From: Pogonophryne albipinna
Taxonomy: Eukaryota; Chordata; Actinopteri; Perciformes; Artedidraconidae
Assembly (NCBI GenBank): GCA_028583405.1
Contig: JAPTMU010000160.1
Location: 62,001-126,000, forward strand
DNA length: 64,000 nucleotides
Reading direction: 5' to 3'
Made by a program: the position numbers and the translations under genes. Below the pieces are notes generated by a model, which did not search any database, was not told the origin of the DNA, and saw nothing but the letters and a program-made list of their open reading frames with translations. How positions within the stretch are numbered: position 1 is the stretch's first letter; every line of letters starts with the position of its first letter. Of the stretch, positions 1 to 12,146 are shown piece by piece.

Positions 1-384
1 ACAAGACAACTGAATCGGTGTAACAATATAAAACCCCATAAAACAAAGTGAACATATAGGTACAACAGAAATTAAAATAACATAACACCCAAAAATGCCA
101 TAATTCTAATAAAGGTTAAACGATTAAGAAATTAAAAAGACCAACGTAAAAAGAAATATTGCTATTGAAGCATCTTAGATTAAAAAGACAAGATAAAATC
201 CTTTAAGGCAAGGCAAGTTTATTTTAAGGCAACTCAAGTGCTTTATAAAATAAAAAGACATTGAGAGCATTAAGAAACATATTATAAAATGGCATTTAAT
301 AACACTAATTTAAAAGCAAAGATAATAAAACATGAATAACAAAAGGTACATGAATAAAAGTGACAGTGCAGTGTGAGAAACACA
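1..384. repeat. AT-rich interspersed-repeat tail flanking Gypsy-A
   Basis: This AT-rich stretch has no credible ORF. Around 205-270 it reads like the 3' tail of a common fish retroposon (AAGGCAAGGCAAG followed by a T-rich stretch and GTGCTTTATAAA). Gypsy-A inserted directly after it. The four bases 381-384 (CACA) are repeated just after the far LTR at 22793-22796 and are the likely target duplication, although the tract is simple sequence. The family assignment is from memory of the sequence style and is weak. Confidence 0.4.
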
Positions 385-1380
385 TGTAACAGCCTAGTGA
401 GACCTGTTAACATCACATTTATATTAAAAGATTCGGATTCCCGGCCACACCAATACAGTGAGAAGGACAGCACAATAGGTGTAAAATGGTTTATTTATAC
501 AAAGTTACTTTAAAAACACTCCTTTGATAAATACTTAAAATAACGTAAGGTTAAAATAATGTTCAATAAATATAAACCAGTTACTTAAGAATTACAGTTC
601 TAGCAGGGGTTGATAAAATCCTGAAAGTCCTGTCCGCTTGGAACCGAACTCCACTCCGGTCTTTTGCCAGGCAGAAGTGCAAGGTTCAAGTCCCTTCCAG
701 GAAATCCAGTGCCAGGATTTCCACGTTTTCCACTCAGGGGAGGGGACAACAATGTAACTTTCGTGACGTAAAACTAGACGCCCAAAAGCAGGAGAAATAG
801 CCACTTCCCTTTATCTGGAGTTTGTTTGAGCGTTGAATCCGATGGTTAGAGGAGGGTCTGGTCCAGCCGACAGGAAGAGGAACTGCAGGGGTCCATTCTT
901 TGCGAGGAGCAGGAAGGATCCGGTCCGATCTGCGGCGAGGTGAGGAGGAGCAGGAGGGATCCGATCCGGTCCGATTTGCTGCGAGGTGAGGAGGAGCAGG
1001 AGCAGGAGGGATCCGATCCGGTCCGATCTGCTGCGAGGTGAGGAGGAGCAGGAGCAGGAGGGATCCGATCCGGTCCGATCTGCTGCGAGGTGAGGAGGAG
1101 CAGGAGCAGGAGGGATCCAATCCGGTCCGATCTGCTGCGAGGTGAGGAGGAGCAGGAGCAGGAGGGATCCAATCCGGTCCGATCTTGCTGCGAAGGTGAG
1201 GAGGAGCAGGAGCAGGAGGGATCCGATCCGGTCCGATTTGCTGCGAGGTGAGGAGGAGCAGGAGCAGGAGGGATCCGATCCGGTCCGATCTGCTGCGAGG
1301 TGAGGCAGGAGCAGGAGCAGGAGGGATCCGATCTGGTCCGATCTGCGGCGAGGTGAGGCAGCAACTGTCAAGAGAAGAAT
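385..1380 (-). mobile_element. Gypsy-A left LTR, first part (3' LTR of minus-strand element)
   Basis: Starts TGTAACAGCC and matches 21467-22500 closely, so it is the second LTR of the gypsy element whose genes lie at 15985-21418 on the minus strand. It breaks off after AGAGAAGAAT at 1380, where LINE-A is inserted, and resumes at 15658. Relative to the right LTR it lacks about 35 bp (the copy with them is near 21809-21845). A 52-bp minisatellite occupies 920-1360. The long minus-strand reading frames here are products of that minisatellite, not genes. Confidence 0.88.
920..1360. repeat. 52-bp minisatellite inside left LTR (about 9 units)
   Basis: The motif GGTCCGAT recurs near 929, 978, 1020, 1072, 1124, 1176, 1229, 1281 and 1335, spaced about 52 bp. 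Each unit carries GGATCCGATCC, GAGGAGCAGG and CTGCTGCGAGG. The first unit is shorter, lacking one AGCAGG step. Since 52 is not a multiple of three and the unit has no stop on the minus strand, it gives long open frames in all three frames there (734-1387, 811-1383, 846-1364). Confidence 0.9.
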
Positions 1381-1986
1381 CAATCAATCAATCAATCAAT
1401 GTTTATTTATATAGCCCAATATCACAAATGTTACATTTGTCTCAGTGGACTTCACAGTTTGTACAAAATATCAGTATGACAATACGACACCCTCTGTCCT
1501 TAGACCCTCACATCGTACAAGGAAAAACTTCCGAAGAAAACCCACAGTTTTAAAGGGAAAAATGGGAGAAACCTCAGGGAGAGCAACAGAGGAGGGATCC
1601 CTCTCCCAGGACGGACAGACGTGCAATAGATGCCGTGTGTAAATTGAAGAGATAATACATTTGCAACATAGGTAGTCCAAATGTTTGGAAATGCATGTGT
1701 GTATAATAGGAAGATGAATCCACGAGGATATCCATCCAGGACCTATGATCCATGACCACAGCCACGACTCAAGATCCAGGGCTCGCGATGCAGGACACAG
1801 GACCGCAGGATCATCCATGACTCCGGATCCCGGCGTATATAGACACCAAAAAGAAAGAAATTTGGGGAAGCTGGGTTAATCGGAACATGAGAGTACACAG
1901 GTATAGACAGAGAGAAGGAAGAAGTAAGATGTCCCCCGACAAACTAAGCCTATATCAGCAAAACTAGGGGCTGAATCTAATCAGCC

Positions 1987-3522
1987 CTAACTATAAGCTT
2001 TATCAAAAAGGAAGGTCTTAAGCGCACTCTTAAAAACGGATAGGGTGTCTGCCGCCCGAACACAAACTGGAAGCTGATTCCACAAATGTGGAGCTTGATA
2101 AGAAAAGGCTCTGGCTCCCATTGTACTTTTAGAGACTCTAGGAACAACCAACAACCCTGCATTCTTGGAACGCAATGCCCTAGTAGGACAGTAGGATATA
2201 ATGAGTTATTTAAGGTAAGATGGCGCCTTCCCATTAAGGGCTTTGTAGGCGAGAAGAAGAATTTTAAATTCTATCCTGTGTTCTATAGGGAGCCAGTGTA
2301 AGGCAGCCAGAACAGGAGTAATGTGGTCCCTTTTCCTAACTCTGGTTAGTACACGAGCTGCAGCATTTTGAATCAGCTGAAGCGACTTGACTGACTTCTT
2401 GGTACACCCTGATAATAAAGAGTTACAATAATCCAGCCTTGAAGTAACAAATGCATGGACTAGTTTCTCTGCCTCGTTTTGAGGCAAGATATGCCTGATT
2501 TTTGCAATGTTACGTAGGCGGTCCTTGAAATTGATTTTATGTGGGCGTTAAAGGATAAATCCTGATCAAATATAACACCAAGATTCCTTACAGTCTCACT
2601 GGAGGCCAAATTAATGCCATCCATAGTTAGTATATCTTTAGATAATTTGTTTCGTAGATTCTTCGGGCCAAGTACAATAACTTCGGTTTTGGTCGTGTTT
2701 AACATCAAAAAGCTTAAGGTCATACACGTTTTTAAGTCCTTGAGACAGTCTTGAATTTTGTTTAGATGATTAATTTCATCAGGCTTGATTGATAAATATA
2801 GTTGAGTATCATCTGCATAACAATGAAAATTTACAGAACGATTCCTTATAATATTGCCTAACGGAAGCATATATAATGTGACCAAAATAGGTCCGAGCAC
2901 TGAGCCCTGTGGCACTCCATGGCTAACTTTGGTTTGTGTGGAAGATTCATCATTGACACGTACAAACTGAGAGCGTTCAGATAGATAGGACCTAAACCAG
3001 CCTAAAGCAGTTCCCTGTATGCCAACTAAGTGCTCTAGTCTTTGCAATAAGATATCATGATCGATAGTATCAAATGCAGCACTGAGATCGAGCAAAACAA
3101 GAATAGAGACAAGTCCCTTGTCAGAGGCTATTAGAATGTCATTTGTGACTTTAACCAGAGCTGTCTCTGTGCTATGATGTGTTCTAAAGCCAGACTGAAA
3201 ATCTTCAAATAAATCATTGTTTTTTAAGTAATCACACAACTGTTTTGCGACTGCTTTCTCAAGAATTTTTGAGAGGAACGGAAGATTAGAAATAGGTCTA
3301 TAATTGGCTAAAACCTCTGGATCGAGGTTGTGCTTTTTAAGAAGCGGTTTTATCACTGCTACTTTGAATGATTGTGGAACATAGCCTGATAATAAAGACA
3401 TATTCATAATATTTAATAAAGAAGTGCTAATTAATGGAAAAACTTCCTTCAACAGCTTAGTTGGAATTGGGTCTAACATACACGTTGATGGTTTAGAAGA
3501 GAGAATCATTTAATTCAATTGT
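1987..3522 (-). pseudogene. LINE-A ORF2, reverse transcriptase and C-terminal part
   Basis: Encodes the reverse transcriptase of LINE-A. In the 349-codon frame 2460-3509 the RT motifs are in order: NYRPISNLP (about residues 69-77), SGFRTHHSTETAL (106-118), DLSAAFDTIDH (141-151), HGVPQGSVLGP (197-207) and the catalytic YADD (231-234). The frame then breaks. A 93-codon frame (2206-2487) carries the ITPVLAALHWLPI segment typical of the region after RT, and a third frame (1987-2175) carries the C-terminal end. At least two frameshifts make it non-functional. The methionine at 3509 is internal; the true ORF2 start is upstream beyond ERV-1. Confidence 0.88.
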
Positions 3523-3674
3523 TCAAGGTTATGACTGAAAAGCATTCTAGTTTACTATCTAGTGTAATATTAGAACTTACGTTTCCGGGAGCTGTTGATA
3601 ACGGTTATTAATGTTGTTTCTAAGAGTAACAATTTTATCGTTAAAAAAGCACATAAAATCATTACTACTGAGTG

Positions 3675-4660
3675 CTATGGGAATAGAAGGCTCAATCGAG
3701 CTGTCAGCCTGGCTACAGTGCTGAAAAGAAATCTTGCATTATTCTTATTCTCATCTATTAATGAAGAGTAGTAGGCTGCTGTCGCTTTACGCAGTGCTTT
3801 CTTATATTCATTGAGAGTAATATGCCAAATTAAACGAGATTCTTCAAGTTTAGTGGAACGCCATATCCTTTCAAGTTGTCTCGACTTTTGCTTTATTTTG
3901 CGGGTTTCGGCATTATGCCATGGAGCTAATCTATGTTGTTTTATTTTCTTCTTTTTCAAAGGAGCAACAGAGTCTAATTTTATTCGCAGCGCATCTGGAG
4001 CACTATCAACAACATGATCAATTTGGGGTGGTGTACATTTTGTATAAGTTTCCTCCCCTACATGCAGACATGCTATCGAGTTAAATATTGGTGGAATCTC
4101 TTCCTTAAATTTGGCTACAGCACTAACAGATAGGTTTCTGCTGCAGGAGCTTTTGACTAATGCTTTGTAGTCTAGTAACAGTACTTCAAAAGTTACTAAG
4201 AAATGGTCGGATAAAGCAGGATTATGCGGTTCGACTAATAGTTGCTCAATTTCAATACCATAAGTCAGAACAAGGTCGAGAGTGTGATTATAGCAGTGGG
4301 TTGGTTTATTTACACTCTGACAGAAACCAACAGAATCTAATATAGAGTTAAATGCAACAGTAAGGCTATTTTTATCATCGTCAACATGAATATTAAAGTC
4401 ACCTACGATAATTACTTTATCTGTTTTAAGTAACCAAAGTTGATAAAAACTCAGAGAATTCTGATAAGAATTCTGAATAAGGACCTGGTGCACGGTACAC
4501 TGTAACAAATAAGATTGGCTGCAAAGTTTTCCAGGTCGGATGCGTCAGACTAAAAACGAGACTTTCAAAGGAGGTATAATTTAATTTTGGTTTAGTATTG
4601 ATAAGTAAACTTGAGTCAAAGATTGCTGCAACTCCACCTCCTCGGCCTGTGCCTCGGGCA
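3675..4660 (-). pseudogene. LINE-A ORF2, endonuclease domain C-terminal part
   Basis: Apurinic-type (APE) endonuclease that nicks the target for reverse transcription. Frame 3675-4508 (277 codons) carries VGDFNIHVD and, further on, LSDHFLVTFE, the aspartate/asparagine and SDH motifs of this nuclease family. A second frame (up to about 4660) carries GRGGGVAAIF and the SFESLVF segment. The N-terminal part of the domain is at 14239-14517, on the far side of ERV-1. One frameshift near 4430-4500 separates the two frames. Confidence 0.85.
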
Positions 4661-4665
4661 ATATG

Positions 4666-5098
4666 TGTCAGAGAATATTTTAATCTGATCACTTGGTATA
4701 TTGAGTTTCTCAGCGTTCCTGGGAACCTGTCTTAATTACAAACATCTGCTTCCCATTAAATCACAATATCCCCTTGCGGCAACTTGAACTGGGTAACAGG
4801 TCAAAGGGTCATCTTCCTTCTGCTGGAGAATAAATATTGTAGACACAGAGGGGCCTTGTTCTGACTATCTGGCATTGATTAGGCAGAGTTGCAATAGGTC
4901 CGTCCCTCTCAGATATATAATGGATCTATTCTATTATTCTCTTCAGAGTTTCGCGTGGTGGCCTTACACATAACACTGTGATAAACTATGCGAGGCTCTC
5001 CGGCCGTTTCTACGAACTTTCAATAAATCTCAAGGTGTTTGATTAAACAATGATTCCAGTCTCCATGTTTCCTGCACCGCTCTTAAGTTTCCGTAACA
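4666..5098 (+). mobile_element. ERV-1 5' LTR
   Basis: A 433-bp LTR running from TGTCAGAG to CCGTAACA. It is matched by 13810-14233 with only a few substitutions and small indels, so the insertion is fairly young. ATATG at 4661-4665 precedes it and the same five bases follow the 3' LTR (14234-14238), a clean target duplication. It contains AATAAA near 4830 and an ATATATAA-type box near 4914. It lies inside the LINE-A endonuclease. Confidence 0.93.
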
Positions 5099-5147
5099 AA
5101 TTGGCGACACGAACAAGGATGCCAAAAGATCTTCAGAACTGGTAAGT
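5099..5147 (+). promoter_or_regulatory. ERV-1 primer-binding site and leader splice donor
   Basis: Directly after the LTR comes TGGCGACACGAAC (5102 onward). A TGG two or three bases after an LTR is the usual start of a tRNA primer-binding site; I cannot name the tRNA. At 5138-5147 the sequence ACTGGTAAGTG is a near-perfect splice donor (GT at 5142-5143). A donor in the leader just after the primer site is the usual arrangement for making spliced env mRNA, and a good acceptor lies at 10727-10728. Confidence 0.7.
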
Positions 5148-7108
5148 GTAATTTCAAATCTATATTTGGACATTGCCTTACCAGAATCTGTGATTGACGG
5201 TATCATAAAATTACCTGTGAAATTGAGCGGCTGCATTTTTTTTTGGGGTTCTCTACTACATTTGAGGATGTAATGAATAACCTAGGAATATCGATTTTGA
5301 CTGATTTCCTCTGTGTGTGCTTTTGGAATTAAATCACCAGGCAATTACACACAGCAAATATTCGGAGACACCTTAAAAGAGAGCATCACTAAAGTGGACT
5401 TCTGCATTAGAAAAATGTCATGCATCTGTATTGAAACAGATGGCCAAATTCTGGAGATTTCAGCGGTTAACTGGTTAATTTAATAGCAGGCATCTCCTCG
5501 GATCTGCACGGCTGCTAAAGTGTGTGTGTAATTTCACCCCCACCCCCATGCGGCGTAGCAAGCAGAGAGGGTGAAACACGAAATGACACAATATTCTCTT
5601 CCTCACACCATTTGTCGATTTTTGGAACTAAACAAAAACGATGAGAAAATGGGAAGGGTGGTATGCGGGAATATGTGACATCGAGCTGTGTTTCATAACA
5701 GATGAGTTGTTGAATTTGGCTGTTGTTGGAAGACAGGGTAAATTAAAAAAAGCCTCCGCTCTCCGCGGACGGCGGGGGCGGAGCACCACTAAATTCGCAT
5801 AGTGGTTGTTGATTGAGAATAAATTAATTATTGCTCTTCAACAGATTCCGTTCTTAGCACTTGTACAAGTATATATGGGCAGAAGGCACTCATATTAAAC
5901 AGATATTTCCCTACCCGCTGAGATCTCCCTAATTCGGATTAAATTAAGCTGGATGAGTTTTTGCTGTCACGCTGGTGTTTATTGCGAGTTCATGTTTGTT
6001 TGTCTAATTGTTTCTATATTGGTTTGTCCCGCCGTCTTGTGTATGCTTTGTAACAACTAATAATGAATCAGTCCATAGCCAGGGTTAAATGAACTAACTT
6101 TATTTATCTCACCAAAAGTAAATGACTTGAGAAAAATAAATAATGTGAAGATGTAAAGCAAAATTATATATTATAGTATAAAGGTGCTGCAAAATGAAAT
6201 AAATAGCAAAAGAGTGTTTTTATGTCCTGCATCTGTCTCACACCATGAGACCTCAGAGGCATCACTGCTGGTCATTAATACCAGCCTGAGGAGATCAGAG
6301 TTTAAAAAAAAAAATCTGTCTGCTCAATTGGGTTAATGTTGTATTATTTGGTTTCATCTTATTCTTAATCTATGTATTGTATGGTAATAGTGAATAAAAA
6401 AATGTAATGTATTGAACACATTCCGAAACAAAGCAGATAAGACAGAACTAGACTCAGACATAATACTAATTGTGGTTGAAACCTTTTTGCGCTGTTGCTG
6501 CAAAGTGGAAACTTATTGATTGCCCTGTTCCAACTGGCCACTGGAGTCAGATAATTAATATAAGTTGAAGTTCAATTACAGTTTTTAAATATAGTTTAAC
6601 ATTCTTTATTAAACTGTTTTCAAAATTATTTCTAGTACAATTGGTCTACAGGACATTACTACAATTCTAATAGTTGTTAAACTACTGAGCTTATGAAACA
6701 ATAGAGTAAAGGTCGCTGGTTAAGCCAGGATCAATATATTGGTTGAGGTTTTATTATGTGCATAATAAAATGTGTTTAAATGAATTGAGTAATTTTTAAG
6801 GACTATAATGTTGCAATCTCTTTAGGATGAGTAATTGCAGTTCCAAGATAGATGTTGTTTTCCCTGGGCCTCTCCTTCACAGGCCCATAAATCATGAGAC
6901 TTTCCAATCCGAACTGACGAGATCAGTATGACAAATCCATGAAGGGTTCTACTTGGCCAATTTAAATACCATAAAGAGAGATTCACCCAGCTGGTTTTGA
7001 TTTCTTAAAAAAATTCCAGTCTAGTTTCCTTCGAGTTCAGTCTAAGCTACGAATTGTTTCTCATAAACATTCGCACTGCTGGTTTTAATCCTTGAGCAGA
7101 CAAGCTGC
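5148..7108 (+). other. ERV-1 interior without recognisable gag or pol
   Basis: In an intact retrovirus this stretch would carry gag and pol. I find no zinc knuckle, protease DTG, RT YxDD or integrase motif in any frame, only short random ORFs. The sequence is AT-rich, apart from a GC-rich patch near 5760-5785 and a (CCCCCA)-like run near 5540. ERV-1 is therefore either internally deleted and refilled, or an env-only derivative. Confidence 0.6.
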
Positions 7109-7209
7109 TCACACACACACACACACATGCACACACCCCCACCCACCCAACACACACACACACACACACCCCAGCACACACACACACGCATGCACACACC
7201 CCACACACA

Positions 7210-7242
<33 letters not shown>

Positions 7243-7299
7243 ACACACCACACCCACACACACCACACCCACACACACACCACACACACACACACCACC

Positions 7300-7338
<39 letters not shown>

Positions 7339-7339
7339 T
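7109..7339. repeat. CA/CACC microsatellite
   Basis: About 230 bp of (CA)n with interspersed CCCAC and ACACCC variants. All long frames across it (7042-7408, both strands) are repeat artefacts encoding Thr-His or Cys-Val runs. Confidence 0.95.
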
Positions 7340-7556
7340 TTGGATGAGTATTTGCCTTATCCACTTTTTGCCTCCTTTAGAGTTATTAGTAATTCAGGAT
7401 TAATTTGAATTGAATGTGCTACATAAGATAAAATACTGAAGCTTTGACTTGATCATTTCGTTCACAACATTAGACCTTGTCCTCTCATCTCTAATAAAAT
7501 AAGATACGTGTGCATGTTTGGTGTTTTAACACTCCTGTAATGTACCTAGTCTTGTC

Positions 7557-8934
7557 AGGGATGCAGACTCATCAGGTATGAAAAAGGTGACAAGGATCCG
7601 AGCCCCCGACCCCACGGAATATCGGCTTTAAAATGAGGAATAACAGATGATTTTAGCAGTCAGAACAACTAAAGCAGCAGTGGTAATAATAACAGAAACG
7701 CTACAGAGTCACATTTAATAGAAATATATAGAACCATTCATTTTAATTGTGTAGCAGTCAGTTTATAATTTTGGCAGCACTGTTGAGCATTTTGAGAAAA
7801 AATAAATGTATTTTCATGCCTCTGTGCAAGGCTTAGTCTTTCTATCTGTATAACCAGTGCTGTTAAGTAACTAAGTTCATAAACTCAACTAGTACTATAC
7901 TTGGGTACAATTTTGAGATACTTGTACTTTATTTAAGTATTTAAATGTTTTGCTACGTATTCTTCTACTCCACTACAGTTCAGAGGTAGCCTACATGGTG
8001 TATTTCTACTCCACTACATGTATTTAATATCTTTAGTTACTTTACAGATGTGGATGAATGATGTGAAATCTAATCAAGTGTTAAATCAGACTTTAGTTCC
8101 ACCTGGAGTAAATCCACAAGCTACCCTGCAGTATACAAAGTCATTCAGACTGGCTGCACCTTTACCAGCTTTGAGAACACTTTCATGATCAATCATTATA
8201 AAACGTATCTATATATATTATTCTGAAATGAACCAATCTGCACAATGATTTCTTTTATTGTCGCTATTTCCACTATATTTTGATGGGAATACTTTTATAC
8301 TTTTACTTGAGTAACATTTTGAATGCAGTACTTTTACTGTAACATAGTATTCCTACGCTCTGGTACTTCTACTTTTACTCAAGTACAAGATCTGAGTACT
8401 AAAGCTAACGTTAGCAGATAGTGACACTGTATGCTGGTTAGCTAGCTCAACGATTCCTTAAATAATATTGCGACAGAGAAAAACTTTTAAGTTCACATTA
8501 CGCTCTGCCGCTCCGACAGGGAGCTCTGCTCTGAACACCTGAACGCCCCGTTCTAACAGCTGTTCACCAGCGGTCCAGTCTGTGCCACAGTGACTCCGGA
8601 CCACACAGCTCATTTTAACGAACGCACCCGTAGATAATGTGGCTGCTGAAGCTAGACCATCTTCGCGATAAAAGCAGAGCCTTATTTACATCCATGAGCA
8701 GAGCCGACAGGCAGGAGGACTCGAGCACACAGCTCGCGCTTCATTGTCATATATAAGAAGAGCACCGTGCGTGTCATGATGGCACATAACAGCTCGCGGC
8801 TGCAGATTACTCCGGTTCCCAGACCCCATACCCCAATAATATTTTTTATTGCAGATCTACATGAATCACACAAACGACCTATTTTGGATTCAAAACTGCG
8901 AATTTCGCAGAAAGGTGACAAGTTTGCACCCCTG
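7557..8934. mobile_element. Candidate hAT-like non-autonomous element inside ERV-1
   Basis: The ends are CAGGGATGCAGACTCATC on the left and, on the complementary strand of the right end, CAGGGGTGCAAACTTGTC, imperfect inverted repeats of hAT type (CAGGG start). CTTGT precedes the left end and follows the right end, a partial match to an expected 8-bp duplication. It contains a further fish repeat at about 7840-8400 with inverted-looking arms rich in TACTTTTACTTGAGTA. No transposase is visible. The reading is moderate because the duplication is incomplete. Confidence 0.5.
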
Positions 8935-10710
8935 CTTGTTATCCTTTTCATTACAGAGCTGGGAAAATGGTGTATTGATTAGATTCTGATCCGTGCAAGT
9001 CCAATTTTAACTGACTTTAGTTCTAATGTTAATGTTAATTTGATTTCAACCCATACGTAATTATTTAAATTAACTCAACATTTCACATGATGGATTAGTG
9101 TTCCACATTTTTTTCCCACTCATTTGTTGTGCAATTAGGCCAAAGGTAAAGAGAGACATTGATGGCCCTGTGTCCTTTTTGTTAGTACGTGGTTCCATTT
9201 TGTCTGTGGCCTTGGACGGTTTCACTGAGAGTCACCCAGTTCTGCCCTGCTACAGTCCGGCTGAGTGCAGTCACAGAGATGCTATGGCTGCTCTACATGA
9301 AATGACATTAATGGTCTGATCCGAGAATGGACACCATTTCCTGCTCCCAGAGTGAATGACGCTCCTCAAACTGAACATTACAGCCGTTGATTGATACTGT
9401 CTCACATGGGTCTGCTCCCCCCCATGGAGCCATGAACTGAAAGCTTGACCTCTGCTTTGAACACTTGGAAGCCTCATTGCCACGCCAGCACCAAACCTTG
9501 GGTCAGTCAGATGGGACTAACGGCTTCACTTAGGGCATTTGGGTCAGGCACATGACTCTCGTTACCGCAGAGTGGGTTGTTTTAAGGCTATTCATACTGC
9601 TATGCAGAGGATGCCTGTAAGTTGGCAAGCTGTTAAAAACCCCTACTATGTTTAGTATAGGCCTCATGTCAGGGGCCTCTTACTGTCTACTTCTACATGT
9701 ATTCGCATTATATGGACCATGTTTCCACCTGGTGAAACTAGAGGCTGCACGGAACTCAGCTACAATACAACCATTTTGTTCTGCTCTAACGATTCAATTT
9801 ATAGATTCTACATCTAAACAATTCGTTTTTATTGTTTCCAATGATAACGTCACCTTAAGTGGAGGAATGCAAACCTGTTTTCAAACGTAAGGTTTTGAAT
9901 TTGTTTAACATTTCTCAGTAATGACACCCTCGGACGCCCACTATCATTCATGCTATGCCTTCAGTGATAACTCAGATGTTAAGGGGGTTGAAGTTTTTTC
10001 CTCCCGAATCGGCTATGCTTTGTTTTTGTTTTTCAACAACGGTGTGCATTTCCTGCATGATATATGCTTCTCACAATTGTTTTTTGTTAGCTGCGCATAG
10101 GTGATACTGAGTCTTCTCGAGTAATGGATTATGATCTCTACCATGCTTACATGGACTCGCATGTTTTATTTCATATCTAACAGAAGTGAGAGACGAAAGA
10201 CGTGGAGAAGATGTAAGAGAGATGTGGTAGAGAGAAGAGAGGGATAGGAAAGAGAGAAGAGATATTTGCGAGTTGCATACTGATACTGAGTCTTATCGAT
10301 TGATAGCTTATAGACAATACCATGTTTGAATAGACTCCTACTTGTTCTTACACATGTGACATATGTAAGAAAAGGGAGGGGAGAGTCAATTATATTGAGT
10401 AATTGATTTCATATTGGAACATTTATTTCAAATGTATTTTTGATAAACTAATATTTTATCAAACGGTAAATGGTGAATTAATATAACATTTAGAATCATT
10501 GAGAAGGGGTTATATCCACAGGGACTAGCTCACATTTAACTTAAAATAACATTTCTCTGCTATGGACTGATGAAAATATGATTATTGCATGTTAAATGAC
10601 TAACACAAACCTTACATTTATAATGTGCATGTGTCAGGAAGGCTCCCAAATAATTCTGAGGGGCCTATCCTATTTTTGTAATTGAATGATAATGTGCTAA
10701 TCCATTACCT
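8935..10710 (+). other. ERV-1 interior, non-coding
   Basis: No coding region can be supported. A local duplication is visible: GATACTGAGTCTT followed by a T/A-rich stretch and CATG occurs near 10107 and again near 10281, separated by a purine-rich GAGAGA tract (10189-10262). A short frame at 9098-9319 has no recognisable motif. Confidence 0.4.
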
Positions 10711-10729
10711 TGAGTTGTCTTCACTCAGG
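10708..10729 (+). promoter_or_regulatory. Candidate env splice acceptor of ERV-1
   Basis: A pyrimidine-rich tract ending TTCACTCAG (AG at 10727-10728), followed by G and, 82 bp on, the ATG of the Env leader (10811). It pairs naturally with the leader donor at 5142. A second acceptor-like tract (TTTCCTGTGTTTTTAG) ends at 11253, at the start of the surface-protein frame. Confidence 0.55.
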
Positions 10730-10810
10730 AAAACATCCCTATCAAGTGTTAATAGTGACCAGAACAGCCCTGAGAGTACAAGGTAGAGCGGAGTGGATTC
10801 ACGCTTCCAG

Positions 10811-11002
10811 ATGTCGTCTCTCTCCTCTACTGGATGCTGGCGTGTGAAGGCAGTCATCATCATCGTCATTCTGGGTCTACTGTACCTGGCCAAGGACGCC
10901 CTGCTAGATGAAGCTGTGAAAATCCCAACGACAGGAGGCGAGGGCTCTCGCCCCTCTGAGGGAGAAAATAAGGTGCCTTATCTGAGAGCACAGACGACTT
11001 GA
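10811..11002 (+). pseudogene. ERV-1 Env leader segment
   Basis: The open frame begins in the track at a non-ATG codon (10793); the first ATG is at 10811. It encodes a basic start followed by a hydrophobic stretch (VKAVIIIVILGLLYLA) that would act as a signal or membrane anchor, then an acidic, Gly/Ser-rich tail. The frame stops at 11002; the next frame (10999-11253) continues with a hydrophilic Thr/Lys-rich sequence, so a frameshift lies near 10990. It is placed as the Env leader because it lies directly after the acceptor and before the surface subunit. Confidence 0.6.
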
Positions 11003-11234
11003 CTACTCAGGGTCCAGACCCTGAGGGCAAAACAACACCAACGGGCAAATCAGTGCCTAGCGACAAGGACAGGTTGTATCAGATCACCACACAGACATTC
11101 AGTATGGTGCGAGAGACACAAAGAGAGAGAAAAGGAGGAAGAATAAGGAGGATTGTCTCCCTCCCTGAACATAAATCAGAGACTATTTTTTCAACTGTCC
11201 AACTTCAATATGTAACTCATCTAACTGTATTATT

Positions 11235-12035
11235 GTGTTTCCTGTGTTTTTAGTTTACTCAACGTGGGAGATGTATCCAAAGAACCAGTACCGTTGGTTC
11301 AGGTTCTCGTCAGAGGTGGTAAGAATAGCTCTCAACACAATTGACAATATGCCCCCAGAACTGTGGTGTAGCACTATAGAACAGTTACAGACACTGATAA
11401 AGGATGAGGTAAAATGTACAATGAGGAAACCAGATTACCAGGTTCCCAATCCAGGTGTCACTGCATGCACATTTACTGGACCAAATAGCGAAACAAATGT
11501 TCTATCCACTCCACTTAAACAATCAGGAGGTGATGTAGATTCTTTACAAAAGGCCTTAATCACTCCTTCTAAACGAACCAAATCTAATTCTGCGATAAGT
11601 TTAATGTTAGACTACGCGCATGAACGCAATGTTAGCAACTGTTGGCTGTGCCAAAATATGCCAGAATCCATGCATTCTCCAATGTTTAGCCCAGTTCCTT
11701 TCACGAAAGCTGACTACGGTCTAGTGAGCTGGAATGATATAGCATCCCGAATTAGCGATGAGGCAGATGATTGTTACACTCCTTCCTACCCCATAGACTC
11801 TGAGCAACATTTACAGTACGAGGGCTTAGTCTCTCTTATTGTTGATACAGTAAATAAAGATTACCTGCCAGATGGTTTCAAACGATTAATGATGCTAAGA
11901 CTTATATATGTCAAGAAATACATCCACCTAGCTTTTGAATACAGATTCCAATTAGCTCTAGTCCAGACTAATTGCTCAGCTAATTCTACGAGTCCAACAT
12001 GTACAATGCAACCACACACCATCTTTGTTGGTTGA
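11235..12035 (+). pseudogene. ERV-1 Env surface (SU) subunit region
   Basis: A 266-codon frame of an old retroviral envelope gene. It carries CWLC at residues 136-139 after an N-glycosylation site (NVS). CWLC is the CXXC motif of gamma-type SU subunits, which pair with a CX6CC motif in the transmembrane subunit; that partner is present downstream. The frame ends in a stop at 12033-12035. The following 135 bases are open in a different frame, and the original frame resumes by 12147-12174, so two compensating frameshifts break the gene. Confidence 0.8.
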
Positions 12036-12146
12036 AGCTTTGGTAACCGTTGTGCCCTGGTTTGGCTCCAGAACAGTGGACTCCGTTAAAGTTAAAATAC
12101 ATGACTGTACGCAGCCAATACCCTTAGGCAAGCCTCCTACACGTGA

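Larger units (their letters stand above)
1381..4660 (-). mobile_element. LINE-A (L2-type non-LTR retrotransposon), 3' two-thirds
   Basis: A minus-strand LINE inserted in the Gypsy-A LTR. Its 3' end is the tetranucleotide run at 1381-1400, (TTGA)n on the minus strand, followed inward by a 3' UTR with the common fish motif TTTATTTATATAGCCCAATATCAC. It runs through RT and part of the endonuclease to 4660, where ERV-1 interrupts it, and continues at 14239-15657. Without ERV-1 the LINE is about 4.7 kb, close to full length, with both ORFs recognisable. Its target duplication is at most AAT. The L2/CR1-group call rests on the RT motifs and the esterase-type ORF1. Confidence 0.85.

Noticed and set aside
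920..1360. CRISPR-like array
   Set aside because: Repeats are contiguous 52-bp units without unique spacers, in a eukaryotic LTR.
734..1387. Long proline/serine-rich ORFs in three minus frames (also 21847-22653)
   Set aside because: They are produced by the stop-free 52-bp minisatellite and occur in all three frames of both LTRs.
7042..7408. Cys-Val and Thr-His repeat ORFs
   Set aside because: Translation of the CA microsatellite.
10793..10810. Env leader start at 10793
   Set aside because: That codon is not ATG; the first ATG in frame is 10811.
10973..11253. Intron joining the Env leader to the SU frame
   Set aside because: The acceptor at 11253 looks good, but the only nearby donor (AAG|GTGCC at 10972) joins out of frame.
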